In this document: positions 45,306 through 59,600 of the stretch, piece after piece
How positions within the stretch are numbered: position 1 is the first letter of the stretch
Layout: every line of letters begins with the position of its first letter
NCBI RefSeq assembly: GCF_030247195.1
Contig: NC_080672.1
Location: 13,764,001-13,828,000 of the forward strand
From: Topomyia yanbarensis
Lineage: Eukaryota; Arthropoda; Insecta; Diptera; Culicidae
Direction: 5' to 3'
Length of the DNA: 64,000 bases
Made by a program: the position numbers and the translations under genes
The notes under the pieces: generated by a model
What the model was told of the DNA's origin: nothing
Database searches by the model: none
Seen by the model: only the letters and a program-made list of their open reading frames with translations

Positions 45306-46879
45306 TCAATTTGTTTTGGTTTTTCTGGATTTGGCAATCAAGACGCCTACTATGTACAGGGTTGCCCACATGATGTAGGGGAAATGATACACCGATCCAT
45401 AGTAGAACCATATTTTGTCGATCGTCAAAAGCAGAAACGCAATGCCCATATAGGAGAAAGCGAAAAATTTCGAGATCCAACAAATAACGTTCAATATTTT
45501 AAGTTTCGTTCCAGTGGCTCCCTTTATGAACAACTTTACGTATATATCCTCAACGGGTAAATAAAACGGAGCCGCACAAATACAGAAATAGTACCCAGCA
45601 TAAACTCCGTGCCAGATTGCGGAAACGGCCATTGTTGCTAGTGTGCGGTACTTTTTGCTTGGAAAACGCTTATACACGTACATCGCCATCCAGTACTGGA
45701 CGCACATGTTCCAGTATTTCATTGCTTCTCGGAAAGTCCAACATTTTTCCGTATTTATCACGTCGATGTTGCGTACCGTTTCGAAATCATAATCGTTATC
45801 CTCCGGGGGGTTGCTAAATAATCATCAAGGTATCGTTAAACGTTGCTACAAGATATTACATTAAACTGTTACCTTATCAAACTCGAAAAGTCCTTACTCG
45901 GGCCATGGCCGCATTTATTTTCACAGCCTTTCGGGTAGGCGCCTAAACCAGCCATCGTACAAACACATTCACTCAGTAGGATACCTGTGTAAATCCGCAT
46001 ACGGAAAATGAAGAAAGTGGGCCAGACATACATCAGTCGGTAGATAAACGAACGTTCCTCGTAGAACTCGCTGGATGTCGCATACTGAAAAGGAACAAGC
46101 AGAAAACGTATCACTTGTACGGATTCTTCGTTCTATAAATGAAGGCTTACATCCAGTGGCCAAATGTACGAGATTAACAAAAATAAGCCGGCATAGAGTG
46201 GAATGACCTTAAGTTTTTCAACGGTGGCTCCATAACAGTCCGCTTTGGTGCTAAATGGTAGATATATAGCATCGCGGAAAGTTTTGTAGGTAAAATAGGG
46301 ACCTGTCAGCACTCCGACGTAGTTAAAGGAATAGTGCAGAATATCCAACATATCCAGTTTCAAGAGAGCCTTCTCATTGTCGCTTAGAACTTCTACTAAT
46401 GAGTCTTGGGAGTCATCCTTTTTTGTCCGGTCAATTTCCTTCGATTTTAAATAGGCTGTATTCACTTCAAAAGCTAAACCGACCAATTTCAATGTAAGAA
46501 CCATCTGAATCATATTGCTGTGTCCTGGTGGTGCTTCGCAGCACAGATAGGCTACCGAGCGGAATAGGAACAGATACCCGAACATGAATGCGAAGCTCAG
46601 CATGTGGCATGATCTAGAATAAAGAGATTTTAAAGCTTGTTGAATTTCTAGCAGAATCAAAGTTACTCACTTTCGATTACAGAAGATTATGATAAGACCG
46701 CACACCAGATAACAGAACAGCATATGCAACGTATGGAATCCAGATGTCGAAAGTATAACCAGCAAACCGGCTGCGGTACCAATCCATTTTTTCTGCTCCG
46801 GATCCTGAATTTTTCGGTAAAAATTGCCAAATCCAATGCACAAACCCAGTAACACTAGGTAGATTATGTCGTCCTTCAT
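45306..46879 (-). CDS. frj: MBOAT7/LPIAT1-type lysophosphatidylinositol acyltransferase
   Basis: Four exons: 46879-46671, 46613-46151, 46084-45873 and 45813-45306. Introns are 57, 66 and 59 bp with GT-AG borders and matching phases, giving 463 residues (human MBOAT7 has 472). Membrane-bound O-acyltransferases of this type attach arachidonoyl-CoA to lysophosphatidylinositol in ER membranes. Diagnostic stretches are SGFHTLHML near the N-terminus, SFNYVGVLTGPYF, YPKGCENKCGHGP, YDFETVRNID, then MKYWNMCVQYW with the conserved Asn, and SAIWHGVYAGYY with the catalytic His. Multiple hydrophobic segments are spread through the protein. The last residues, SRKTKTN, are a short basic tail. The order and spacing match MBOAT7 and Drosophila farjavit better than other MBOATs. 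The start is the first ATG of exon 1; a non-coding upstream exon is possible. Confidence 0.92.
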
Positions 46880-48085
46880 CCTTGATTAAAATAATTTTCC
46901 ACACATCCAAATTGTTCGATTACTGGGTTTGTTGGAGTTTATTGCACTCTACTCACAGCCCGACCTGTAACAGCACTGTGACGTAATGTTACGTTATCAA
47001 AGAAGCTTGTCGAATCCTTATCTAAATATTGAGATAACTCGATGGTAAACAGTAAAGTACTGAGTATTATCGTTGAAGTTGAAAACTGAAAAATGGAGTT
47101 CTATGCAGTGATGCCACATTGAATTTTTTGCTTCAGTAAACCCAACTTTCTACCACATGTCATGCTTAGAATGAGAGCATTTTTTAAAAAATCTGTGAAG
47201 CAGCTGCCAAAATCTGCTAATTTTAAAAACAATAGTGAAATTTTTTTCCAGCTAACAGATTCTGTGAAAAAGGGCTAAAATTGGTACGTGACTGAAATTT
47301 ATTATTATTATTTTTTTAATTTGTTATGCTACAGCAATATCTGTAAATAAAATGGCAACTCTGATTCGGTGCCACTTTATTTCACACACACTACTAGCGG
47401 TTTGTTTTTCTCCAGCTGTCACGCCATCAGAGGGATTGGGCGTTCGTACCTTTAAGGACGATTCAGACGATACATCAGCTTCCGTCAACGTCAACTGAAC
47501 GACACCGTTCCGTCAGGATAAGTTCTCGACAAACATATGATTGCTTTTGCCGTGTTTATTATTTTCCACCACCCGAATAGAAATGCACAACAATATTACA
47601 GTATTTTTTATTGTTACATTACCACGAAAAACATTGTTATTCTGGAAAATTTACAATGGAAATCACATTTGTTGTTTCTACATCCAATTTAATTGTATAA
47701 ACCCGATATTTACATGGAAAAGGGGGGTCGTTAAGGGATGTAACAATGAAAAAATTGATCTTTTCCCATACATTCTGAAATCAAAAACATAGATTTATAT
47801 TGTTTTACCGTTATAGTTTTTGGAGGCATGAAGGACTGCATCATAAGTACATTGATGTTACAAGAAAAGTTATTGTTAACAAATAATACTGTTGTAAATT
47901 CAACGTTTCTACGATCAATTTTGATATTGCTTTCTGTTCGGGCAGCTAGTGATGTAGTGTTTGTGTCATGTGACATATACGTACATGAGCCATAGAAAAG
48001 TCTATTACATACACGAAATGAGATTACTAGCGAGCAAAGCGCTACACACTTAAAATCCATTACCTACCAGTAGTTAATTTTAATT
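46880..48085. other. Upstream region of the acyltransferase gene and intergenic DNA
   Basis: No coding exons. A segment near 47560-48000 (gccgtgtttattattttcca, 'tagtgtttgtgtcatgtgac' and 'catgagccatagaaaagtct') recurs with changes at about 54445-54990, marking a dispersed repeat. GC-richer sequence at 47400-47530 could be part of the same element. Confidence 0.45.
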
Positions 48086-48530
48086 TGCTGTCCTCAAAGA
48101 GAATAGGGAAAGCGACGAAGAGTGAAAATCAGTCACAACGGCAACACTTCTTTTATGATGAAAAGAATTTTGGCAACCGCTTCCACAGGCAGCACTTTAA
48201 ATGACTCCTATTATATTTTGAAAACAAACCGTATGTCGATCGTTGGATTTGTTTATCAAACGATGTGCATTTCGAAACAAAGAGATGAAATAATTCTAAA
48301 GCTTGTTTTTACTCATAAATATACTCTAGAATGTACCTTACAATCACGATTGAACTAAATTCTGACGAAAATTCAAATTTCTTTTTTGATAGATGTACAA
48401 TAGTTATCTCCTCCAACTCAGGCATGAGTAATGTTTATTTACATTGCAGGATTGGTCTGCTCAATAAGGTATTTTTGGCTTCACACTATTCGTCTCTTTC
48501 CCTATTCTCTTTGGCTGTCCTTATTTCACT
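48085..48530. repeat. Element with inverted 'aagagaatagggaaag' ends
   Basis: ctgtcctcaaagagaatagg with the following gaaagcgacgaagagtg at 48091-48127 is the inverse of 'cacactattcgtctctttccctattctctttggctgtcc' at about 48483-48521. A non-coding 445-bp foldback or MITE is inferred. Confidence 0.65.
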
Positions 48531-49320
48531 GCCGGAAAACAATCCGGTGAAAAAAAATGCGGTCGAACATGGTCAGGCGATTTAAACAGTTTGACGTTTG
48601 ATTCAACTCGCCTGTACTAATAGAGATCTTTAGGGGTGTGCAGGTTAAGGCATATTCTGATGCAGATTTGTACCGTGAGTTAATGCCCTTTTCCAATTTT
48701 TAGGTCCGAAACTATTGAAAAAAAAAAACCTTTTTTGGTTTGTTTCCTTTTAGGACAATAACACATCCAAACCCATGCGACTTGCCTTATCAGATCTACC
48801 ATAGTTTGCAGATGGAACTTGGGATGGCAGGCTGCTAGCGGATTGCAAAAGTACTAGATCATGCTGTGTGGGGTGCTGTCCCGGTTAACAACGAGGCGAA
48901 CGAGATATTTGCAGATACGTCATTTAGTAGGACAACTGTCAGTTGGTTGGTTGAACTTAATTTGTTTTTTTCTAAATTTGAAAATCAGAAAAGAATAATT
49001 AAAAATTATGAACACTCAAAAAATGTCAACGTTATGCCTATTGATTTCACACATAGATTTTTGCAATTAGCGGAGGCAAATAAACACTATTTATTGGCAC
49101 ATAAACATAATGTGTGTTTTTTTCAAGACATTCATATTTCATTCACAATTCATAACTATAAGGCACATAAAACCCGATTCTATAACAATACGCATATATA
49201 ACTTATGTGTGCGCATACATAGTTTATACAGTTGACACATAGAAGGTATGTGGGCGCGTGATAACATTAGCATTTCTTCTTCATAAGGATTTTAAGTGGT
49301 TTGAAGCAAATATTCTGGTT
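48531..49320. other. Intergenic, nothing identified
   Basis: The open frame 48866-49201 (+, 111 codons) has no recognisable motif or splice context. Cataloguing it as a gene is not supported. Confidence 0.4.
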
Positions 49321-49332
49321 GCAGTTGAGCGA

Positions 49333-49503
49333 TGGAAAATCCATCCAGCGACAATCGGTTTTTCTCCTGTTTAGTACTAATCCATGATGTCGGAAGTAGT
49401 GCGCTGGATAGCGCATCATTGTACGAAAACAGCGCACTACTTTCGCCGTGATTCCATTGTTTAGAACCAGAGAAAATACGATTGTCGCAGGTTGGATTTT
49501 CCA
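49333..49503. repeat. 170-bp hairpin element
   Basis: tggaaaatccatccagcgac at 49333 pairs with gtcgcaggttggattttcca ending at 49503. The fold continues through 'acaatcg'/'cgattgt', 'ttctc'/'gagaa', 'taatccatg'/'gattcc' to agtagtgcgctg/cagcgcactact around a loop of about 18 nt. A MITE hairpin or a small-RNA precursor are both possible. Confidence 0.7.
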
Positions 49504-49799
49504 GTTTTCAACCGTAATCAGAATAGAATTAACGTTTGGATTTTTTCAGTGAATGATATGAGCACAGACTAACAGACATAATATATTTGTAAATATTGTT
49601 ATTTTTTGTCGTATAAATAATTACCAGTATACGGTCTATGTGGTGTATTTGACGACGCCTGTTCTTTGTTTATGCTTTGAAATTATTGTTCGTAAATGTC
49701 TAAGTAGAATTTAAACGTCAAACCGTTACTACTCCGTGCTTGCATGTTTGAGTCGCGTTTAAGTTCTGCTTAATAGCCCAGGTTGGTGTAAAATGTAGA

Positions 49800-49965
49800 T
49801 TTCGTTATTTATTTGTTCAGAGATTTATTTACTTATTTATTTATTTATTTATTTATATATATTTATTTATTCATATATTTATTTATTTGCTCATTTATTT
49901 ATTTATATTTGTTATATATTTTGCTTGTTTATTTATTATTCATTTTGTTATTATATTTTTTGTTA
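49800..49965. repeat. (ATTT)n microsatellite
   Basis: Imperfect tandem atttattt runs with interspersed 'atatat' and 'gttt' units. Confidence 0.9.
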
Positions 49966-50089
49966 TAATTGTTCAATATTTAAAAAAAATCAAGGAAACA
50001 AGTACCGCACATTAAATATTCTTGATAGCTTTTGTACTAAAAATATTTCGTGACACCAACCAAAACGATTAAATTTTTGTAAATGTCAA

Positions 50090-50815
50090 ACGTCATCGTC
50101 CTGTCAGCTCATAATCACCGTCATCAAATGCGAGGAGGCGCGGTGGGTATATTTTCGGAAACGGACAGGGAAAGGATAAAATCTACCGCGAAAAGGTAAT
50201 GCGGTCTCGAATAGTTAACCGGAGGAGTGAAGACCAGCAGCAGCGATAGTCACCGACAAAAAGTTACCACGCGTTTCATTGAAAGTTTTCGGTATTTGTG
50301 CCAGTCGATCCATAGGATCTAATTTCCCGCTTTCAGGACCGCCACACGAACGCTAAGTTTTGTTCGGCCAGTCGAGTGGGATAAGTGTGGTTACCGGTTT
50401 TTGATAGTACTACAGAAGTACGAGTACGTCGCGAGTGCAACAAAAGGTCAGTGTTTGGCGAAGTCAAAGAACGCCGTTGAAGACAACATTCCCTAAGTAC
50501 CGGTAGGGTTTTGGTGGTAGTGACCGTAAAAGCTAAAAATCCCCTCGACTTAGTGCTGGACACTCGTGTTTTAAAAGTGCGCATTGTACCACTCCCCGCG
50601 CCCCGTAGTGAAACGCAGGCCTCCGGTACGAATAGGCCGAATTGCTGCTTCATCTGGAGTCTCCCGTCGCCATCGTCCGTCTGTTCCTGCACCACCATCG
50701 AAGCCCATCCCGCATCCAGCCTGAAAAAAGTCGACGAACGATCATCACGGCCGCAACGTTATTCCAAGAACTGGTTTCGGAGTAAATAAAACGTATGTAA
50801 AAAACAGTTAAAAGT
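50090..50815 (+). promoter_or_regulatory. GC-richer island, candidate promoter and non-coding first exon
   Basis: GC-rich sequence with many CG dinucleotides stands out in AT-rich surroundings. It has donor-like sites ('gaaaaggtaatg' at about 50191; 'aaaaggtcagtg' at about 50443) and words such as 'agcagcagcgatag' seen in insect leader exons. The only plus-strand frame (50511-50789, 92 codons) has no recognisable domain. No coding continuation could be placed; any such gene would be distal or have very long introns. Confidence 0.3.
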
Positions 50816-50950
50816 GTAGTGAATGATTTTCACAAAACTTTAAAATTATTAATAAAAATAGTGTATGGTCTATATATACAAGTTGTGTCGTCCATTTAGT
50901 TTATAGTGTAGTCCTTTTTGGTACTTGTTTTCGCCGTATATATATATATA

Positions 50951-53770
<2,820 letters not shown>

Positions 53771-53774
53771 TCCG

Positions 53775-53935
53775 TCAAATCGATTCCGGAACCGGTTCGA
53801 AATCCTGGATGGATTCAGCATGGAATCTAGCTCAAAGAAAACAACCGATTCCGACTCTATCGGTTGACGCATTTGAGCTGGAATTCATGCTGGAAGTCCG
53901 AATCGGTTCCGGACTAGTTTGACTGGGTAGAGGAA
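53775..53935. repeat. 160-bp foldback MITE
   Basis: 'tcaaatcgattccggaaccg' at about 53777 and 'cagcatggaatctagctcaaa' pair with tttgagctggaattcatgctg and 'cggttccggactagtttga' on the other side, around 'gattccgactctatcggttg'. Its word set (tccggaaccgattcgg, cagcatgaattcc, agctcaaatgc) is familiar to me from mosquito MITEs; the exact family name is not certain. Confidence 0.65.
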
Positions 53936-54785
53936 TAACCGCTGTCAATTCTGTCGCACTCAGCCACAAAAAAAAACATGACGACAGTAGCGCACCTGGT
54001 TTAGATATCCAAACTACCTTCGAAACCGTTAGAGATTTTACACAAGTTGAATGCTGAAGATGGACGCCTGTTCTCTGTGGTAATACTCTCCGTATTCTTC
54101 TATTTTCCTATTGATCGGATGAATTCCAAAATCTTTATGGTTTCTGAAAAAGGTACGCATTCGGACATAAAATATTTTTCGTTTGAGCCCGCTTTCACAG
54201 AAACTTTTCAGCTCGCAATCTGTTCGACACTTCAACGCAATTTTTATTTACGGATAACGCATTTGACCATAGCTTCCAGTCGCGTTCACTCTGGCTATCA
54301 TGTCGCGTTGGAAATCGCGCGCAGATCGTATCGCATCGCATCGCGTTACGCATCGCGCCCACTCTGGCTTCACCATTGAGTTCTTTTCGACCGGTCTCAC
54401 GAACACTAATGCAGTTTCCTGGTTGAAAACAAACCCATTTACTTTTGCCGTCTTTGTTTATTATTGTCCACCAGCTTGCGATGTAGTATTTGTGTCATGT
54501 GACGTGTACGCACTGAGAACTGACACACAAGTAAAGTTTTTAACTTGTGTAAGAAAATAAACAGTCGCTTTGAAATGACAACAGCAAGTAGCAACTTGCC
54601 ACTGGTCGGCGCTTCGATCGGCCAGCAATCGCTATACGAGACTTGTATGCAATCTTGGATACAATGGTGACTTACGCATGCGAACCTGAATGCGATGGTG
54701 ATTTTCAACGTATGTTCATTTAAATGTTTACACAGGTTTTTCGGGAAAGTTTGTTCAAGCTTATATGTCTGTTCTCTGTGGTGTA
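53936..54785. other. Intergenic, contains part of a dispersed repeat
   Basis: A segment at about 54445-54545 is related to 47560-47990. Repeated 'atcgcatcgcgt' words at 54315-54360 form a short degenerate tandem. No exon evidence. Confidence 0.4.
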
Positions 54786-54787
54786 CG

Positions 54788-55285
54788 TATTGTCTATCCC
54801 GAGATAAACTAGCGTTTTGTCGATTTGTTGCTATATGTGACACACATGAGTGTGAACGAAACAAAAACAAACATCAAATCGTTTTTTCGCTTGCACTAAT
54901 GCGAAGTAAACATGCGCGTAACTCGGCGCATGGCTGAAATGTCACGATGTGATTTTAGAAAAGATTCGCAATACATGAGCCGTAGAAAAGTCTATGAGGT
55001 ATTTTTGGTGTCATACACCGAGATAAAATAACTAATGAATTCCATAAGAATCACTTATGATTCGGCGCCACAAGTATTGCGAATCTTTTCTAAAATCCAC
55101 ATCGTGACATATCAGCCATGCGCCGCCAAGCCGTGCGCCGAATCTCGCGCCTATTCACTTTACATTAGTGCAAGCGAAAAAACGATTTGACGTTTATTTT
55201 TGTTTCGTTCGCACTCATGCTATATGTTTCAAGCAACGAATCGACGAAATGCTAGTTTATCTCGGGATAGACAATATCTCATATG
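54788..55285. repeat. Large inverted repeat with about 190-210 bp arms
   Basis: The left arm (54788-54975: tgtctatcccgagataaact, 'cgttttttcgcttgcactaat', 'cacgatgtgattttagaaaagattcgcaatac') is inverted at about 55068-55285 ('gtattgcgaatcttttctaaaatccacatcgtg', attagtgcaagcgaaaaaacg, 'agtttatctcgggatagaca'). The spacer is about 90 bp. Arms are about 85-90 % alike by eye, so this is older than the palindrome at 33355-33890. Non-coding. Confidence 0.85.
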
Positions 55286-55289
55286 AAAA

Positions 55290-55990
55290 TCATAAGTTTG
55301 ACTTATGACTCGGAAGGAAAAATGGCCATCGAGTCACTTAGAATTTTCATAAGTCATGCTAATGAAATTTTTAAGCCATCTTTATACCTTTCATGCTACT
55401 GTGCTTATGTAAATCATCATGCTTGAATATAAATTTAATAAATGAGATGTTATGAAATCCATAGATATATCATATGGCGCTGGTTCGAGAAAATATTAAC
55501 TCAGCATCATATTTTTCATTTTATGACATATATTTTTTATTTAAACGAATTAATTCACATGAATAAGGAGCACTTATCTCTAGTTTGATGTTTTGATGAG
55601 TTTGTGAAGTCTCATAATATTTCCAATAAGCTGATAAAAATTAAAAAGAAGTCTTGAAAGTTTAAGAAAATTCAATACATACATTTCTTATGAAAGTAAT
55701 GTAAAATATGGAACAATGAGTTACGAAGAATATTTACTTACATTTCATGTCCCCAAATTTGAAAAAAGAACATTAAATTCAATTCCAAAAATGTCTAGTT
55801 TCCTATTTTCACTGATTTCATATGGTAAAATTATGACATTTGCACAATAATACGATTATGAACATCATTACATACGTCCATAAATTCCATAGGACGAACT
55901 TATGAAATGCATAAGCGTTCAATGAAATCAAAATTTAGTTGCTTCATAAGTTGCGACTAATGAAATTTTTAATGTGGTTTTTGTTTGAGG
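55290..55990. repeat. Segment rich in CATAAG/CTTATG words
   Basis: 'cataag', 'cttatga' and 'ctaatgaaattttt' recur from 55020 to 55985 in both orientations, in part inverted: 'aattccataagaatcacttatg' near 55037 and 'acttatgaaatgcataagcg' near 55898. It is probably a single old MITE of about 0.95 kb into which the 54788-55285 element is nested. Confidence 0.45.
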
Positions 55991-56355
55991 CGAAACTGAT
56001 GTCGTTTTCGCTTGAGGCAGAAACTAACTCAGTTTCGGACCTAACTGCTGCCAAACCGTTTGTTTGAAGCCAGTTTCGAACCTAGGTTATGCGCCACTGA
56101 ACTGAAAACCGAGTTGGGTTCCAACCTGAAATATGTTTCGGGTTCGCTCACACCACTGCTGTTTTGCGAGAACCCAACTCAGTTCCATTAAAAACGTTTG
56201 TTTGAAGCAACTAACCTGGGTTAGTGTCTAGGTTCTCAATCGAAAACGACATGAGTCAGTTCCTAACCCCAACTGCTGTCAAAATGTATGAGCTGACAGC
56301 GGTTGGGGTTAGAACCTGACTCAGTTTCAGGTTCAAGCGAAATCGCCATAAGTAG
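55975..56355. repeat. Foldback element of GAAACTGA/TCAGTTTC repeats
   Basis: 'aactcagtttcggacctaac', 'ttccaacctgaaatatgtttcgggttc', 'aactgctgtcaaa' and their inverse 'ttggggttagaacctgactcagtttcaggttc' alternate over about 380 bp, giving several nested imperfect hairpins just upstream of the ZAD gene. Non-coding. Confidence 0.5.
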
Positions 56356-56677
56356 ATTTGCGTCAGTGTACTATTCGTCTCTCTCTCTCTAATTCTCTCT
56401 GCAGATTTGCTTCTGGTCTCTCCTGGCAACCCTGAACAGAACGACATTTTCGGAGCAAGCAAACATTTAAAAACAATCAGTCGATCGCCGGTGTTTGTAA
56501 TTTATAATTTTATTAACATTATCTGTTAGCTTATATTGTATATTAGATAAACGAAGAGTAGCATTAGTTAGAGTTTATATTCATAGTGTTCGGAAAAAAA
56601 TTTATGTTTAAATTAATTTAATTTGCTAATACAAAGGTTACTAGATAGTCCTTTTGTTATTTTAAATTTTTTTGGCG

Positions 56678-59600
56678 ATGGATCCCAACGCGGATTCAGT
56701 GCTTACAATTGAGGATTTCAACGCCTGCTGCCGTTTGTGTTTCAGTCGCAATCGAGTGCTTGAAAATTTGTTCACATCCTCCCAGTCCGGCATATTGGAA
56801 AAGATTCAGAATTGCTTGGACATTTCGGTAAGCCCATTATATGTATTATATTTAATTCCTTGACCTGATTTATAGTACTAAACTGACAGGCTATCGTACG
56901 ATTAATAATAAACAATAAACAATATTTAAGAATTCCACAAACATTTTTATTTACATATATAGATCGTCCCGGAGGATTCTCCAGCAACTTCAGTTTGCCA
57001 ACGATGCTTAATGCTGGTTGAGCAATTTCACAATTATCGCCAAATATGTCAGACGTACGATCAAATATTCCAAAGCATTTTGAAGAAATCCCACTCGGTT
57101 CTCGGTGAGAACAGTAGGGAGACTGACGATTTTACGAGAAAGATTAAAATTGAGCCGGTTGATCCCGCTGATCGAATAGAACAAGAACCATTGGAAATTT
57201 GTCAGGAAAACATCAAGGAAGAACCGTGTTCGAATGATACCGTTGCAGAGGCAACAGATCAGGACGAAGATATAGAAGCGGTAGACGCATCGCTATGTGA
57301 CATGGGTGTTGGTTCGAGTGCTTCTTCATCTAAGAAAAGAAAAGGAAGGAAGAGAACCGTCAGAGGCGGTATAACGGTTCGAATGGTAATCGACAATAAT
57401 CAAATGAACTGCCACAGAATATACGCAAATGGTTGTATGCAATGGATCTGTTGTAAATCCGATTGTCTCGTGATATATCAGAGCATGCCTGATGGGACGT
57501 TCGAACTGCGTTCGAATAAGCGGCATAATCACGAAGCGCAAATCAAGTCTATAGGGTTGATTCAAGTTTTGAAAAGTGGACGCAAGGAACGGTACGCGTT
57601 GGCTTCATCTGATGTTGAAAGTGTTGATCTTAAATTGATATGGAATGAACATGAGTGGAATGTATCGCCTTTAAGCAAAACGGGAGATAGAACTGGGGTT
57701 TGTGCGGAATCGACGAAATGTCGCCGTTATGTCAAAATTATTGGAAACTTTGACCAGTTGGAAGACTTCGGAGAGCATAATCATCCGAAGAATTTTTGTC
57801 TTATAAGGTCTGAGGAGGCTCCGACGGAAACGGACATAAATCTTTGGGAGTTGTTTTGTCAGATCGATCCATGCCATCTATCGCTGTCTTGCGAAATGGA
57901 ACTTCCAATTCGGTTGAAACTGTTTTATCGGGGGAACCAGTACCGACTGGCCGAGTGCTTCTGGGATGGATCCAGTAAGTGGCGCTGTGATACGGTATCT
58001 TGTCAAATTCTACTGAGCTATAGTAAATTTGGGGTAATAGCCGTGAAAGAGCATCCCCACGAGGCACCGATCGAACGGCAGGGTGTGTTGAATGGAATAT
58101 ACTATTGTGTGATGGCGACGAATATTGGACTGAAACGGATATTCTACAATGCGCATAGCTTCGGAAGTAGAAGTTCCGGAAAGTGGATTTGCGCTGTGCC
58201 AAATTGTCATGCAAGGTTACTCGTAGGGGAAAACTATGAATCGTTTAAGATGAAGGGAACGCACATTCACGGAGGTTTCGGCGCAATCATTCAGCCGTTG
58301 TACAAAGAAGCTGTGAGTATATTGGTGCTTTTTCACGTTTGGATTTGGTCTAATTTCCAATTATCATAGATCTACTTATCGGCTAAAAATCCTACCCTGC
58401 CGGCACCTGTAACCATAGAAGATTTGAACGACATATTACCAGCATCAGTTACTTCTGTCGTACCATCCAGTTCGGCAGTTGTCAAAGCAGCCCCAAAAGA
58501 AGCGAAAGTTTCAAAGGAAATCAAAACTCAAAGCAACCATTGTCTTGAGTCGCAATCGGATGAGTCGGAAATCACCACGGTTATTCGGATGGTTTACGAT
58601 GGTCATCGGTACACGTTTTGTGAGTTCTTCGGCGATGGTACGTCCTATTGGCGCTGTTGGGGCCAACGTTGTAAGAAATCAATTCACATGTCTCCAACCG
58701 GATCGCTCTATTCAAAGAATGAAGTAAGCGAACACAATCATTTGCCAACGGTATCTCGAATAGGGCAGAGGCCACGTGACCATGGCGAACATTTTGATTG
58801 GTTTGCGGTGTTTGAGGATGCCACGAAAAATACGATCATGATGTATAAGAATACTCTTTGGGAGTTGGTGCTCGGAGAGGGGATTTACATTGCCACGTGT
58901 AAGGATTTTGGAAGTGTAGGATCAGATCGGATTCCATGCACTGCAAAGATGCGAATATCAACGGATTTCAGCCATTTCGAACAATTGGGTGAATGTCTCG
59001 AGCATATTGAGAAAATATTGATAGTTAGAAGTGCTGCGGAAGTTGTTGCTGGTGATCCCATGCTGTGGAAAATGTATCAGGAGAAAAACCCACTGTATCT
59101 TAGCGATGGAAGGCTTTTTTGTGAGGGACGGAATTCGCATCTTTTCATTGGTGGCTATCGGTATACCCTACAGAGTTTGTTGTGGAATGGCAGTTCTGTT
59201 TGGCGCTGTGCTTTGCAATTTTGCACAGCCAAGGGACGAATTACGTCTCGTGGTTACTTCCAAACGGCGGAGCATAAACACGAGAAACCGGAGCACATGC
59301 AAGGTACGGTTATGTGCATGTTGATTAATTTCCGTTTTAACGTATTTTCTTAAAGGTACAATTTGGAATCAGAAACGCCAAAAAGAAGAACGATACATCA
59401 TTTCAATAACCTTGAAAAAGACGATGGCTACAATGTATTACAACACCTATTGTTATGCCCTGAGGGACACCGAGCGAAATGTTTGGAGCTGTTATCCAGG
59501 ATTATGCAATGCCTCGCTCCGAATCGAGGGAGATTTTCAGCGGGTTGTCGACGAAATGGAACACACACATGATGGGACGCTGACGTTCTTTCGAAAGGAT

